Notes: generated by a model not told the origin, from the letters alone. Shown: positions 1 through 6,064, counted from the stretch's first letter. The stretch: 8,530 nt of DNA from Pseudomonadota bacterium (GCA_023386135.1 JAEWKG010000315.1:1-8530); one strand, 5' to 3'. Numbers and translations are program-made.

Positions 1-434
1 AGATGTTCACCCCCGAATTCCGCAACCGCCTCGATGCGATCGTGCCGTTCACCTACCTCGGCCGCGAAACGGTGGCGCGGGTGGTCGACAAGTTCATCCT
101 CCAGCTGGAGATGCAGCTTGCCGAGCAGAACGTGCACATCCAGTTCGACAGCGACGCGCGCGGGTGGCTCGCCGACAAGGGTTACGACAAGCTTTACGGC
201 GCCCGCCCGATGGCCCGCCTGATCCAGGAGAAGATCAAGCAGCCGCTCGCCGAGGAGCTATTGTTCGGCAAGCTCGCCAGTGGCGGCGAGGTGCACGTCA
301 GCCTGAAGGACGGGCAGCCGAGCTTCGAGCTCACCCCCGCGCCGCCCAAAGCCAAGCCGTCGAAGAGGGCCAAGCCCGCCGCCAAAAAGGGCAAGGCCGC
401 GCCCGAGACCAGCGAGGACGCCGACAAGGGCTGA
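1..434 (+). CDS. clpA: ATP-dependent Clp protease ATP-binding subunit ClpA, C-terminal part (5' truncated)
   Basis: This is the 3' end of a Hsp100/AAA+ unfoldase that feeds substrates to the ClpP peptidase in the cytoplasm. About 143 residues remain, and the first ATG seen is internal to the gene. The opening FTPEFRNRLD is the D2 AAA module region with the arginine-finger-type arginines. YGARPMARLIQ at about residues 65-75 is the sensor-2 motif of the D2 small domain. The stretch PLAEELLFGKL followed by GGEVHVSL matches the end of the ClpA D2 small domain and fits ClpA better than ClpB or ClpC. After this the protein runs on for about 35 residues as a tail rich in Lys, Ala and Pro, ending in an acidic patch. 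The stop is TGA at 432-434. Everything upstream lies outside the window. Confidence 0.95.
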   Translation, partial: MFTPEFRNRLDAIVPFTYLGRETVARVVDKFILQLEMQLAEQNVHIQFDSDARGWLADKGYDKLYGARPMARLIQEKIKQPLAEELLFGKLASGGEVHVSLKDGQPSFELTPAPPKAKPSKRAKPAAKKGKAAPETSEDADKG

Positions 435-474
435 CCGCCGACCGACGCCGGTCGATGGAAATCGGCCGGCGGTC
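433..474 (+). terminator. Candidate hairpin terminator after clpA
   Basis: The arms at 433-445 and 462-474 can pair over 13 positions with one A/C mismatch, leaving a 16-base loop. The left arm begins inside the clpA stop codon. No T-run follows, so this would be an imperfect intrinsic terminator or an mRNA 3'-end stabiliser. A smaller alternative hairpin (GACCG with CGGTC, about 440-453) competes for the left arm. Confidence 0.4.
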
Positions 475-541
475 GGGCGCGGTTGGAATAGCAGCGCAAA
501 TCCCCTACCGTTCGATAGAACTGGTGTTGGGGGTCGCAATC

Positions 542-1474
542 ATGAGTGTTCTGAAGGTCGAGGCGCTGACCAAGCGTTTCGCCGACGTGCTGGCGGTCGA
601 CGACCTCAGCTTTTCCGTGCGGCCGGGGGAAATCTTCGGCTTCCTCGGCGGCAACGGCGCGGGCAAGACGACCACCTTGCGCATGGTGCTCGACATCATC
701 CGGCCGACCTCGGGCCTGATCGAAGTGCTCGGCGGCGCGCCCGACCGGCGCAACACCGCCGCGATCGGCTTCCTGCCCGAAGAGCGCGGCCTCTACGGCA
801 ACATGAGCGCGATCGACGCGATCACCTATTTCGGGCGCATGAAGCAGATGGCCGCGGCCGACGCCAAGGCGCACGGGATGGAGCTGCTCCAGCGCTTCGA
901 CCTCGGCGACCGGGCCAAGGCCAAGATCTCCGAGATGTCGAAGGGCATGGCGCAGAAGGTCCAGCTCGCGACCGCGATCGTCAACCGGCCGCAGCTGCTG
1001 ATCCTCGACGAGCCGTTTTCCGGCCTCGACCCGGTCAACCAGCAGTTGCTGGAGGACGAGATCGTGGGCGCCGCGAAGGGCGGCGCGGCGGTGGTCTTCT
1101 CCACCCACGTGATGCAGCACGCCGAGCGGCTGTGCGACCGCATCCTGCTGCTCCGCAAAGGCGCCAAGCGCTTCGAAGGCACCATCGACGAGGCGCGCGA
1201 CCAGCTTCCCGCGCGCATCGACGCGGTAGCACCGGCCGGGATCACCGGTATCGAAGGCATCGCCGCCGCGAGCCCCGTGGCCGATCTCGGCAACGGGTGG
1301 AGCGAGTATTCGCTGTCGCTCGAGCCCGGGGTCGATGCCGGCGACGTGCTCCAGCACTGCACCGCCAGCGGGCTGCCGCTGCGCCGCTTCGAGGAGCGCC
1401 GCGCCACCTTGCACGATGTGTTCGTCCATCTGGTCGGGTCGGCACCCGACTCCAGCGGGGAGCTCGCCCGATGA
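542..1474 (+). CDS. ABC transporter ATP-binding protein, NatA/DUF4162 type
   Basis: A 310-residue cytoplasmic ATPase that powers the permease encoded next to it. Walker A is GGNGAGKT at residues 36-43, with catalytic K42; the usual Pro after the first Gly is Gly here. The Q-loop position reads LPEERGLY (78-85) with Glu, as is common in the NatA/YhaQ branch. The ABC signature is the degenerate SEMSKGMAQK (130-139). Walker B with D-loop is LLILDEPFSGLDP (152-164), and the H-loop is STH with H189. The C-terminal third (about 215-310) is the DUF4162-like domain typical of NatA-type exporters. The ATG at 542 is chosen because the domain begins there and a G-rich stretch (GGGGGTC) lies about 8 bases upstream; the open frame continues far upstream into clpA without homology. 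Its stop overlaps the permease start by four bases (ATGA), so the two are translationally coupled. The substrate cannot be told from sequence. Confidence 0.93.
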   Translation: MSVLKVEALTKRFADVLAVDDLSFSVRPGEIFGFLGGNGAGKTTTLRMVLDIIRPTSGLIEVLGGAPDRRNTAAIGFLPEERGLYGNMSAIDAITYFGRMKQMAAADAKAHGMELLQRFDLGDRAKAKISEMSKGMAQKVQLATAIVNRPQLLILDEPFSGLDPVNQQLLEDEIVGAAKGGAAVVFSTHVMQHAERLCDRILLLRKGAKRFEGTIDEARDQLPARIDAVAPAGITGIEGIAAASPVADLGNGWSEYSLSLEPGVDAGDVLQHCTASGLPLRRFEERRATLHDVFVHLVGSAPDSSGELAR

Positions 1475-2964
1475 TCCGCAACATCCTGCTCGTCGCGGGC
1501 CGCGAGTTCCGCCAGGTGGTCCAGCTGAAGAGCTTCTGGCTCACGCTGGTGCTGATCCCGATGGCGCTCGCGCTCGGCCCGATCCTCGGCGACAAGCTGG
1601 AGGACAAGGATCCCGCCAAGGTGGTCGTCATCGACCGCGCCGGCGGCACCACCCGCGCGGTGCTCGAACAGCGGTTCGCGCTCGAGCACGATCAGCAGGT
1701 GCTGCAGGACCTGTCGCGCTACGTCCGGCGCCACGGGCTCGAGGCCGCCGACCCGCAAGCCGCATGGGCGCAGCACGACCGCTGGTACACCCCGGCCGAT
1801 GTCATCGCCTTCCGCCAGGCCGGCGGGCTCGACGCCGCGCTCGCCAGGATCGCCAAGGTCAAGGCCAAGGACACGCCCGACTTCGATCCTCCAGCTGAGG
1901 ACTTCACCTTCGTCGCGCCTCCGTCCGAGCTCGCGACCGCCGACGGTGACGCGCTGCAGGCGGGCGTCGACCGCGCGTTGAAGGCCAAGGACAGCGCACC
2001 CGAGCATGCCAACCTCGTCGTGCTGATCGGGCCGAAGTATCCCGCCGACCCGACCGTGCGGCTGTGGGCCAACGAGCAACCCAAGCAGGCCTTCGTCGGC
2101 CCGCTACAGGAAACGCTCACCGCCGACCTGCGCCAGCGGCTGCTGACCGCGAACGGGCTGTCGCCGCAGTCCGCCGCGATGGTCCAGGGTGCCGCGCCGG
2201 CGCTGTCGGTCACCACCCCACCCCCCGGCGGCGGCGGTAAGGAGGCGATGCTGGTGCGCTCGATCGTCCCGCTCGCGCTCGCCTACATCCTGATGATGGG
2301 GCTGATGCTGTCGGGCAGCTGGATGCTGCAGGGCTCGATCGAGGAGCGCTCGAAGAAGCTGCTCGAATCGATCCTCGCCTGCATCACCCCGGAAGAGCTG
2401 ATGTACGGCAAGCTGCTCGGTGCGCTGGCCATCGGTCTGTCGATGCTCACGGTCTGGCTCGGCACCGGCGCGGCGGTGGCCTTCGCGACGCACGGCGCGA
2501 TCGCCGACCTCATCCGCCCCGCGCTGGCCCCGGTCACCTCGCCCGGCGCGATCGCCACGCTGATCTTCTTTTTCATCGCCGGCTACGTCGCGATCTCGAT
2601 CATCTTCGTGGCGATCGGGGCGATGGCGGATTCGATGAGCGAGGCGCAGGGCTACCTGATGCCGGTGCTGCTTGGCATCCTGCTGCCGGTCACCTTCCTG
2701 ATGCAGGCGATCATCGCCGGCAATTCGGGGCCGATGGTGCAGGTGCTGACTTGGGTGCCGATCTGGACCCCGTTCGCGATCCTCGCGCGGCTCGGCATGG
2801 GCGTGCCGACGCTGGAGCTGGTCGGCGCGGGCGCGGTGCTGGCGGCGTTCATCGCGCTGGAGGTGATCTTCCTCGGCCGCCTGTTCCGCGCCAGCCTGCT
2901 CGCGCAAGGGCAGAAGCCGGGCCTCAAGCAGATGATCGAGCGGCTGCGCGCGGTACCTGAGTAA
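1471..2964 (+). CDS. ABC-2 type permease, NatB/YhaP-like
   Basis: A 497-residue inner-membrane permease, partner of the preceding ATPase. Predicted topology: a first membrane segment at about residues 22-42, a large extracytoplasmic domain (about 43-255) ending in a Pro/Gly linker (PPPGGGG, about 250-256), then five hydrophobic segments near 262-285, 315-340, 360-385, 394-417 and 448-470. The cytoplasmic loop EERSKKLLESILA at about 291-303, followed by PEELMYGKLLGA, is the conserved ABC-2 coupling region, comparable to the EEK...E.LL...SP..L..GK motif of NatB. One single-TM, large-ectodomain, five-TM subunit plus one ATPase is the NatAB architecture. NatAB of Bacillus exports sodium, but most homologues have unknown cargo, so no substrate is assigned. 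The stop lies only 3 bp from the stop of the convergent regulator gene. Confidence 0.92.
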   Translation: MIRNILLVAGREFRQVVQLKSFWLTLVLIPMALALGPILGDKLEDKDPAKVVVIDRAGGTTRAVLEQRFALEHDQQVLQDLSRYVRRHGLEAADPQAAWAQHDRWYTPADVIAFRQAGGLDAALARIAKVKAKDTPDFDPPAEDFTFVAPPSELATADGDALQAGVDRALKAKDSAPEHANLVVLIGPKYPADPTVRLWANEQPKQAFVGPLQETLTADLRQRLLTANGLSPQSAAMVQGAAPALSVTTPPPGGGGKEAMLVRSIVPLALAYILMMGLMLSGSWMLQGSIEERSKKLLESILACITPEELMYGKLLGALAIGLSMLTVWLGTGAAVAFATHGAIADLIRPALAPVTSPGAIATLIFFFIAGYVAISIIFVAIGAMADSMSEAQGYLMPVLLGILLPVTFLMQAIIAGNSGPMVQVLTWVPIWTPFAILARLGMGVPTLELVGAGAVLAAFIALEVIFLGRLFRASLLAQGQKPGLKQMIERLRAVPE

Positions 2965-2967
2965 CGC

Positions 2968-3630
2968 TCAAGCCGCGTCCGCTTCCGCCTCACCGAAGCC
3001 GAAGCCGAAGCCGAAGCGGCACGAACGCCCACCGCGCGCCATGCAACTGCGGTGTTCGACGGTGCGCCCGGCGAGCCCGCCGAGCAGCGCGAGATCGACC
3101 GAGCAGATCGCATCGTCGCGCATGGCGAGATCGTGGAACACGCAGTTGTGCGCCTCGATCTCGACATCGCCGTCGGGTCCGGCGAGGTGCGCCTCGTAGC
3201 CGAGCTCGCGCATCAAGCCGGCGATCGACGGCAATATCTGCGGCCCTTGCGCTTCGATGCGGGGCGCGAGCTGGCGCGCGAGATCGCGCCCGATCCGCGC
3301 CATCGATGCGGGCAGCGCCTCGGGCCCGAGATGGCGCGCAAGCTCCGCGATCAGGTTGCGCGCGAGGAGCGCGTACTGGCGCGGGAAGAACGCCGCGCCG
3401 GCCTCGCTCAGCCGGAATCCCTGCGAGGGACGCCCGCCGGTGGCGAGCCGGTCGGCGCGCTCGATCAGGCCGTCGCGTTCGAGCCCGCCGATGTGCTGGT
3501 GCGCCGCGTTGCGCGAGATGCCGAGCTCCGCCGCGAGCGCCGGGGTCGAGAGCGGCTCGGGCGCGTGGAGCAGCAGCGCGAGGATGCGCTCGCGGGTGCT
3601 GGCACGGGGGTGATCGAGCGCCTGGTTCAT
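2968..3630 (-). CDS. Winged-helix transcriptional regulator with four-cysteine C-terminal domain (SufR-like)
   Basis: A 220-residue DNA-binding protein. Residues about 11-86 form a winged helix: LSTPALAAELGISRNAAHQH (27-46) is the helix-turn-helix and GGRPSQGFRLSEAG (65-78) is the wing, as in the DeoR/MarR-like SufR group. The C-terminal part carries the only four cysteines in the protein, C163, C176, C196 and C204, spaced C-x12-C-x19-C-x7-C and preceded by HN. This pattern recalls the Fe-S-binding end of SufR-type regulators. The start at 3630 is favoured because AGGGAG lies 6 bases upstream; the open frame further upstream has no HTH homology and crosses the divergent promoter. The tail ends in a Phe-Gly repeat, then EAEADAA. 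The gene is divergent from the small membrane-protein pair and probably controls it and itself. SufR orthology is not claimed, since no suf genes are visible here. Confidence 0.85.
   Translation of the reverse strand: MNQALDHPRASTRERILALLLHAPEPLSTPALAAELGISRNAAHQHIGGLERDGLIERADRLATGGRPSQGFRLSEAGAAFFPRQYALLARNLIAELARHLGPEALPASMARIGRDLARQLAPRIEAQGPQILPSIAGLMRELGYEAHLAGPDGDVEIEAHNCVFHDLAMRDDAICSVDLALLGGLAGRTVEHRSCMARGGRSCRFGFGFGFGEAEADAA
2993..3016. repeat. Hexanucleotide tandem repeat, four copies of CCGAAG
   Basis: Four exact tandem copies of CCGAAG lie inside the 3' end of the regulator gene. On the coding strand they specify alternating Phe and Gly just after the last cysteine. Gain or loss of units would keep the frame and only alter the length of the tail. 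Confidence 0.8.
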
Positions 3631-3636
3631 CGCTTG

Positions 3637-3642
3637 CTCCCT
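3637..3642 (-). promoter_or_regulatory. Ribosome binding site of the regulator gene
   Basis: AGGGAG on the minus strand ends 6 bases before the ATG at 3630. It decides that start against the longer open frame. Confidence 0.7.
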
Positions 3643-3665
3643 AACGACGCGTACGCCTTTTGCAA

Positions 3666-3691
3666 CTTTGTAATCTGATATATTGACAAAG
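3666..3691. promoter_or_regulatory. Candidate operator, inverted repeat in the divergent spacer
   Basis: CTTTGT (3666-3671) and ACAAAG (3686-3691) are exact inverted repeats. Just inside them AAT (3672-3674) and ATT (3682-3684) also mirror each other, with one unpaired base on the right. The site is an AT-rich island in very GC-rich DNA, 35 bp before the regulator start and 57 bp before the membrane-gene start. It overlaps a TTGACA box. A dimeric winged-helix regulator bound here could repress both divergent transcripts. It does not match the CAAC-N6-GTTG site I recall for cyanobacterial SufR. Confidence 0.5.
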
Positions 3692-3711
3692 ACTGGACCG
3701 AACGCCATTCG
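3683..3711 (+). promoter_or_regulatory. Possible promoter for the membrane-protein pair
   Basis: A perfect TTGACA at 3683-3688 is a good -35 hexamer. At 17-18 bases downstream only poor -10 matches exist (cattcg or attcga, about 3706-3712). The -35 is convincing and the -10 is not. Its right half lies in the inverted repeat arm, which suits repression by an operator-bound protein. Confidence 0.35.
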
Positions 3712-3736
3712 AAGCCCGGTCGCACCATAAAAATCT

Positions 3737-3741
3737 GGGAG
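3737..3741 (+). promoter_or_regulatory. Ribosome binding site deciding the ATG start at 3749
   Basis: GGGAG ends 7 bases before the ATG at 3749. The in-frame GTG at 3743 is only one base from it, too close to be served, so the ATG is chosen. Confidence 0.65.
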
Positions 3742-3748
3742 AGTGACG

Positions 3749-4099
3749 ATGCTGCAATGGGCAGTCCTGGTGTTCGCGATCGGCGCGGTCGGCGGCCTGA
3801 TACTGGCGAGTTCGGTCTTGCGCGCACGGCTGGCGCCGTGGTGGCTCTCCCTGCTCCATGCCGCGCTCGGCGCGACCGGCCTCGTGCTCACCGCGCTGGT
3901 GGTGTTCGGCAGGGACGCCGCACCGCAGGGCGCGAGCGTCGCTCTCCTGCTTCTGGTGATCGCGGCGCTTGGAGGCTTCTACCTCGCCTCGCATCACTTG
4001 CGTAAGCACCCCGGGCCGAAGACTGTCGTGGTGATCCACGCAGGCGTCGCGGTGGTCGGCTTCCTCCTGCTGGCCAACGCGGCGTTCGGGCTGGTGTGA
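3749..4099 (+). CDS. Small integral membrane protein of unknown function
   Basis: A 116-residue protein that is almost wholly hydrophobic. Four membrane segments are likely, at about residues 3-23, 32-53, 63-81 and 92-113, with a short basic loop (RKHPGPK, 85-91) between the third and fourth. Histidines sit in predicted helices or at their ends: H37 in segment 2, H82 and H83 at the end of segment 3, and H97 in segment 4. Such a layout could bind heme or metal, but this is inference and no cytochrome signature is complete. I do not recognise a named family. Its TGA stop shares one base with the ATG of the DUF2231 gene, so the two are translationally coupled. It is divergent from the four-cysteine regulator, which suggests shared control. 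Confidence 0.75.
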   Translation: MLQWAVLVFAIGAVGGLILASSVLRARLAPWWLSLLHAALGATGLVLTALVVFGRDAAPQGASVALLLLVIAALGGFYLASHHLRKHPGPKTVVVIHAGVAVVGFLLLANAAFGLV

Positions 4100-4518
4100 T
4101 GGCGGGGCACCCCGTCCATCCGGCGCTGGTGCACTTCCCGCTCGGTCTGCTGCTGACCGCGACGCTTGCCGACCTTGCCGGCGTCGCGGGAATCTGGCCC
4201 GAGCCGCGCTTTGCCGCGTGACTGATCGCGGCGGGACTGGCCGCCGCGCTCCCGACGATTGCGGCGGGGCTCTACGATTTCCGCAAGCTCGACGAGACGC
4301 AGGCAGCCCACGCGATGCGCCACATGGGCGCGGTGGCGACCGCCTGGCTCGGCTACGGCGTGGCACTCTATCTGCGGCGTGAAGGCCTTTCGATCTCGAT
4401 CGAACCATCGCTCGCGAGCATTGTGGTGAGCATGGTGAGCGGCGCGGTGCTGGTGCTCGGCGGGTGGCTCGGCGGGGAACTCGTCTATCGCTACGGCGCG
4501 GGACGGATCGCGGACTAG
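4099..4518 (+). pseudogene. DUF2231 family membrane protein, interrupted by an in-frame TGA at codon 41
   Basis: Read through, the frame codes 139 residues with clear DUF2231 features: GHPVHPALVHFPLGLLL at residues 3-19, YDF at 59-61, HAMRH at 71-75, and the closing GGWLGGELVYRYG at 121-133. About four membrane segments are predicted (9-33, 42-58, 76-92, 104-122). Codon 41, at 4219-4221, is TGA and falls at the start of the second hydrophobic segment, between FAA and LIAAGL. One transition from TGG (Trp) would explain it. The rest of the frame keeps the local codon bias and family motifs, so the loss looks very recent, or it is a sequencing error. An 8-bp GC stem (4227-4234 with 4241-4248) begins 5 bases after the TGA. 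If TGA is a real stop, the cell makes only a 40-residue fragment. Partner of the preceding membrane gene. Confidence 0.8.
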
Positions 4519-4554
4519 GAACCGGGCCCGAGCGGGAATCGTTTTAACGGTCCG

Positions 4555-5559
4555 ATGCCAGCCAACTTCACATGGATCCGGCCCGAGCCGTGGGGGATTC
4601 ATGTCGTTCCCGCCGATTGCTGGATCGATCCCTCGCGTCCCGTCGACCGCGCGCTGGTAACCCACGGCCACGCCGATCACGCGCGTGGTGGACACGGGCA
4701 GACCATCGCCACGCCGGAAACGCTGGCAATCATGGAGCTGCGCTACTTCACCCGCGAAGGCGCGACCCCGGTTGCCTACGGTGAGACGATCGAACTGAAA
4801 GGCGGCGTCAGCGCCACCTACATCCCCGCCGGCCACGTGCTCGGCAGTGCGCAGATCCTGCTCGAGCATGCGGGCGAGCGGGTGGTCGTCACTGGCGACT
4901 ACAAGCGCCGCCCCGACCCGACCTGCCCGCCGTTCGAGGTTACCCCGTGCGACGTGTTCATCACCGAGGCGACCTTCGGCCTGCCGCTGTTCTGCCACCC
5001 GCCGATCGCGCAGGAGATGGCCAAGCTATTGGACCGGCTCGCCGCGCATCCCGATCGCTGCGTGCTGGTCGGCGCCTATGCGCTGGGCAAGGCGCAGCGG
5101 GTGATCGCCGAGCTGCGCGCCGCGGGGCACCACGAGCCGATCTACCTCCACGGCGCGCTGGTCAACATGTGCCGGCTCTACGAGGAGTTCGGGATCAACC
5201 TCGGCGAACTGCGGCTGGTGAGCGAGGCGACCAAGGACGAGATGCGCGGCCACGTCGTCATGTGCCCGCCCGGCGCGCTCAACGACCGCTGGAGCCGCCG
5301 CCTGCCCGACCCGATCACCGCGATGGCCTCGGGCTGGATGCGGGTGCGCCAGCGCGCGCGGCAGAAGAACGTCGAACTGCCGCTGATCATCTCCGACCAC
5401 GCCGACTGGGGCGAGCTCACCCGCACCGTGGAAGAGGTCAACCCGCAGGAGACCTGGATCACCCACGGCCGCGAGGAAGCGCTGCTGCGCTGGCACCAGC
5501 TCCACCAGCGCCGCGCCCGGGCGCTGGCACTGGTGGGGTATGAGGACGAGGATGATTAG
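4555..5559 (+). CDS. Ligase-associated DNA exonuclease, metallo-beta-lactamase/beta-CASP fold
   Basis: A 334-residue protein of the DNA-ligase-associated exonuclease family (TIGR04122 type, SNM1/CPSF73-like fold), thought to trim DNA ends before sealing. Metal-binding motif 2 is THGHADH, with H37, H39, D41 and H42. GHVLGSAQ (93-100) supplies the motif-3 histidine, TGDYK (113-117) the motif-4 aspartate, and ISDHADW (279-285) the beta-CASP histidine, H282. TEATFGLP (137-144) and ITHGREEAL near the C-terminus are further family hallmarks. All catalytic residues that I can name are present, and the length is normal for the family. The start lacks a strong Shine-Dalgarno sequence. It follows the DUF2231 gene by 36 bases and may be read from the same transcript. 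The partner ATP-dependent ligase lies 574 bases downstream on the same strand. Confidence 0.92.
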   Translation: MPANFTWIRPEPWGIHVVPADCWIDPSRPVDRALVTHGHADHARGGHGQTIATPETLAIMELRYFTREGATPVAYGETIELKGGVSATYIPAGHVLGSAQILLEHAGERVVVTGDYKRRPDPTCPPFEVTPCDVFITEATFGLPLFCHPPIAQEMAKLLDRLAAHPDRCVLVGAYALGKAQRVIAELRAAGHHEPIYLHGALVNMCRLYEEFGINLGELRLVSEATKDEMRGHVVMCPPGALNDRWSRRLPDPITAMASGWMRVRQRARQKNVELPLIISDHADWGELTRTVEEVNPQETWITHGREEALLRWHQLHQRRARALALVGYEDEDD

Positions 5560-5567
5560 GTCCGGGC

Positions 5568-5743
5568 AAATCCTCCCCGGCACGGGGGCGCCCCACAAAG
5601 TACTACTTTGTGGGGACCCCACGGGGAGGGAGACCACCCGCAGGGTGGTGGAGGGGACTCTCCTCCACGCACCGCGCCATCCGGCGAATCCCCTTCACCA
5701 CCAGCTCCGCTGGCGGTCCCCCTCCCCGTGCCGGGGAGGATTT
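5568..5743. repeat. MITE-like palindromic intergenic repeat with 20-bp terminal inverted repeats
   Basis: The ends at 5568-5587 and 5724-5743 are exact 20-bp inverted repeats, built around TCCTCCCCGGCACGGGG. Inside lie further small inverted repeats: a 12-bp arm palindrome at 5591-5615, ACCACCC/GGGTGGT with a GCA loop (5633-5649), GTGGAGG/CCTCCAC (5648-5668) and CCAGC/GCTGG (5701-5713). No transposase is coded. It sits in the convergent gap between the exonuclease gene and the small exported-protein gene, ending a few bases before the latter's stop. Elements of this look are common in sphingomonad genomes as I recall. It may also act as a two-way terminator. Confidence 0.75.
5591..5615. repeat. 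Perfect 12-bp-arm palindrome nested in the repeat
   Basis: CCCCACAAAGTA is followed by one central C (5603) and then its exact reverse complement. The palindrome is flanked by a direct repeat CACGGGG at 5581-5587 and 5620-5626, suggestive of a nested insertion with target duplication. As RNA or single-stranded DNA it would form a strong hairpin, and it may contribute to transcription termination after the exonuclease gene. Confidence 0.7.
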
Positions 5744-5749
5744 CAAGCA

Positions 5750-6049
5750 TCACTTGATCTTGGCGAGGTCCGCTTCGGTCTTCGCCAGGGCCTCGGCGGG
5801 CAGCTTGTCGGGCGCCATGCCGCTGAGCGCGCGCAAGCTCATCGACTTGAACATTTCGTAATGCTCGTGCGTGGTCAGGCCCGGCAGGTCGGCATCGAGC
5901 ACCGCCTTGCCCGCGGCATCGGCGACGATGGTTTCGACCGGCGTGTCGAGATTGAGGCGCGCGGCGGCCTGCGCGGCAGGAGCGGCATCGGCCGCAAAGC
6001 CGGCGGCGGGAACGAGCGCCAATGCGGCGGCGGCGAGAAGCATGCGCAT
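5750..6049 (-). CDS. Small exported protein of unknown function
   Basis: A 99-residue protein with a classical signal peptide: MR at the start, a hydrophobic core LLAAAALALVPAAG at about residues 4-17, and probable cleavage near FA/AD at 19-20. The mature part of about 80 residues is Ala-rich and largely helical, with DTPVETIVADAAGKAVLDADLPGL in the centre and a C-terminal amphipathic stretch ending in KIK; there are no cysteines. I recognise no named family. A short periplasmic protein with a conserved TPVE-IVAD-AGK-VLD-DLPGLT block seems likely, but that is inference. AGAGGA lies 9 bases before the ATG and supports this start over the second ATG two codons in. It is divergent from the ligase gene across an 84-base spacer and convergent with the exonuclease gene. 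Confidence 0.75.
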   Translation of the reverse strand: MRMLLAAAALALVPAAGFAADAAPAAQAAARLNLDTPVETIVADAAGKAVLDADLPGLTTHEHYEMFKSMSLRALSGMAPDKLPAEALAKTEADLAKIK

Positions 6050-6058
6050 GTCGGGAAA

Positions 6059-6064
6059 TCCTCT
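6059..6064 (-). promoter_or_regulatory. Ribosome binding site of the small exported protein
   Basis: AGAGGA on the minus strand, 9 bases before the ATG at 6049. It favours that ATG over the one at 6043. Confidence 0.55.

Noticed and set aside
194..1429. Long minus-strand open frame (411 codons) across clpA and the ABC ATPase
   Set aside because: It mirrors the high-GC codon pattern of the real plus-strand genes, crosses a gene boundary, and has an Arg/Gly/Ala/His-rich product with no motifs.
826..2079. Long minus-strand open frame (417 codons) across the ATPase and permease
   Set aside because: Shadow of two well-supported plus-strand genes; no recognisable domain.
3052..3678. Plus-strand open frame of 208 codons opposite the regulator
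   Set aside because: The opposite strand carries a clear winged-helix protein with RBS and cysteine motif; this frame is low-complexity and runs through the operator.
3631..3891. N-terminal extension of the regulator up to 3891
   Set aside because: The extension has no homology, would overlap the divergent gene and promoter, and a good RBS precedes the ATG at 3630.
4219..4248. TGA plus downstream stem as a selenocysteine insertion site
   Set aside because: The 8-bp stem is all G/C in GC-rich Ala codons and could arise by chance; the loop (GACTGG) lacks the GU feature expected of a bacterial SECIS, and the family is not a known selenoprotein. Kept only as a note in the finding.
4519..4554. 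Terminator between the DUF2231 gene and the exonuclease gene
   Set aside because: Only a 4-bp CCCG/CGGG stem before a four-T run; too weak to support.
3666..5615. Shared CTTTGT/ACAAAG cores in the operator and in the nested palindrome at 5591-5615
   Set aside because: A 6-base match only, with unlike flanks and spacing (14 bases versus 5); most likely coincidence.
5560..5749. CRISPR array or transposase gene in the repeat-rich gap
   Set aside because: No regularly spaced direct repeats and no coding frame with transposase motifs; the structure is inverted-repeat based.
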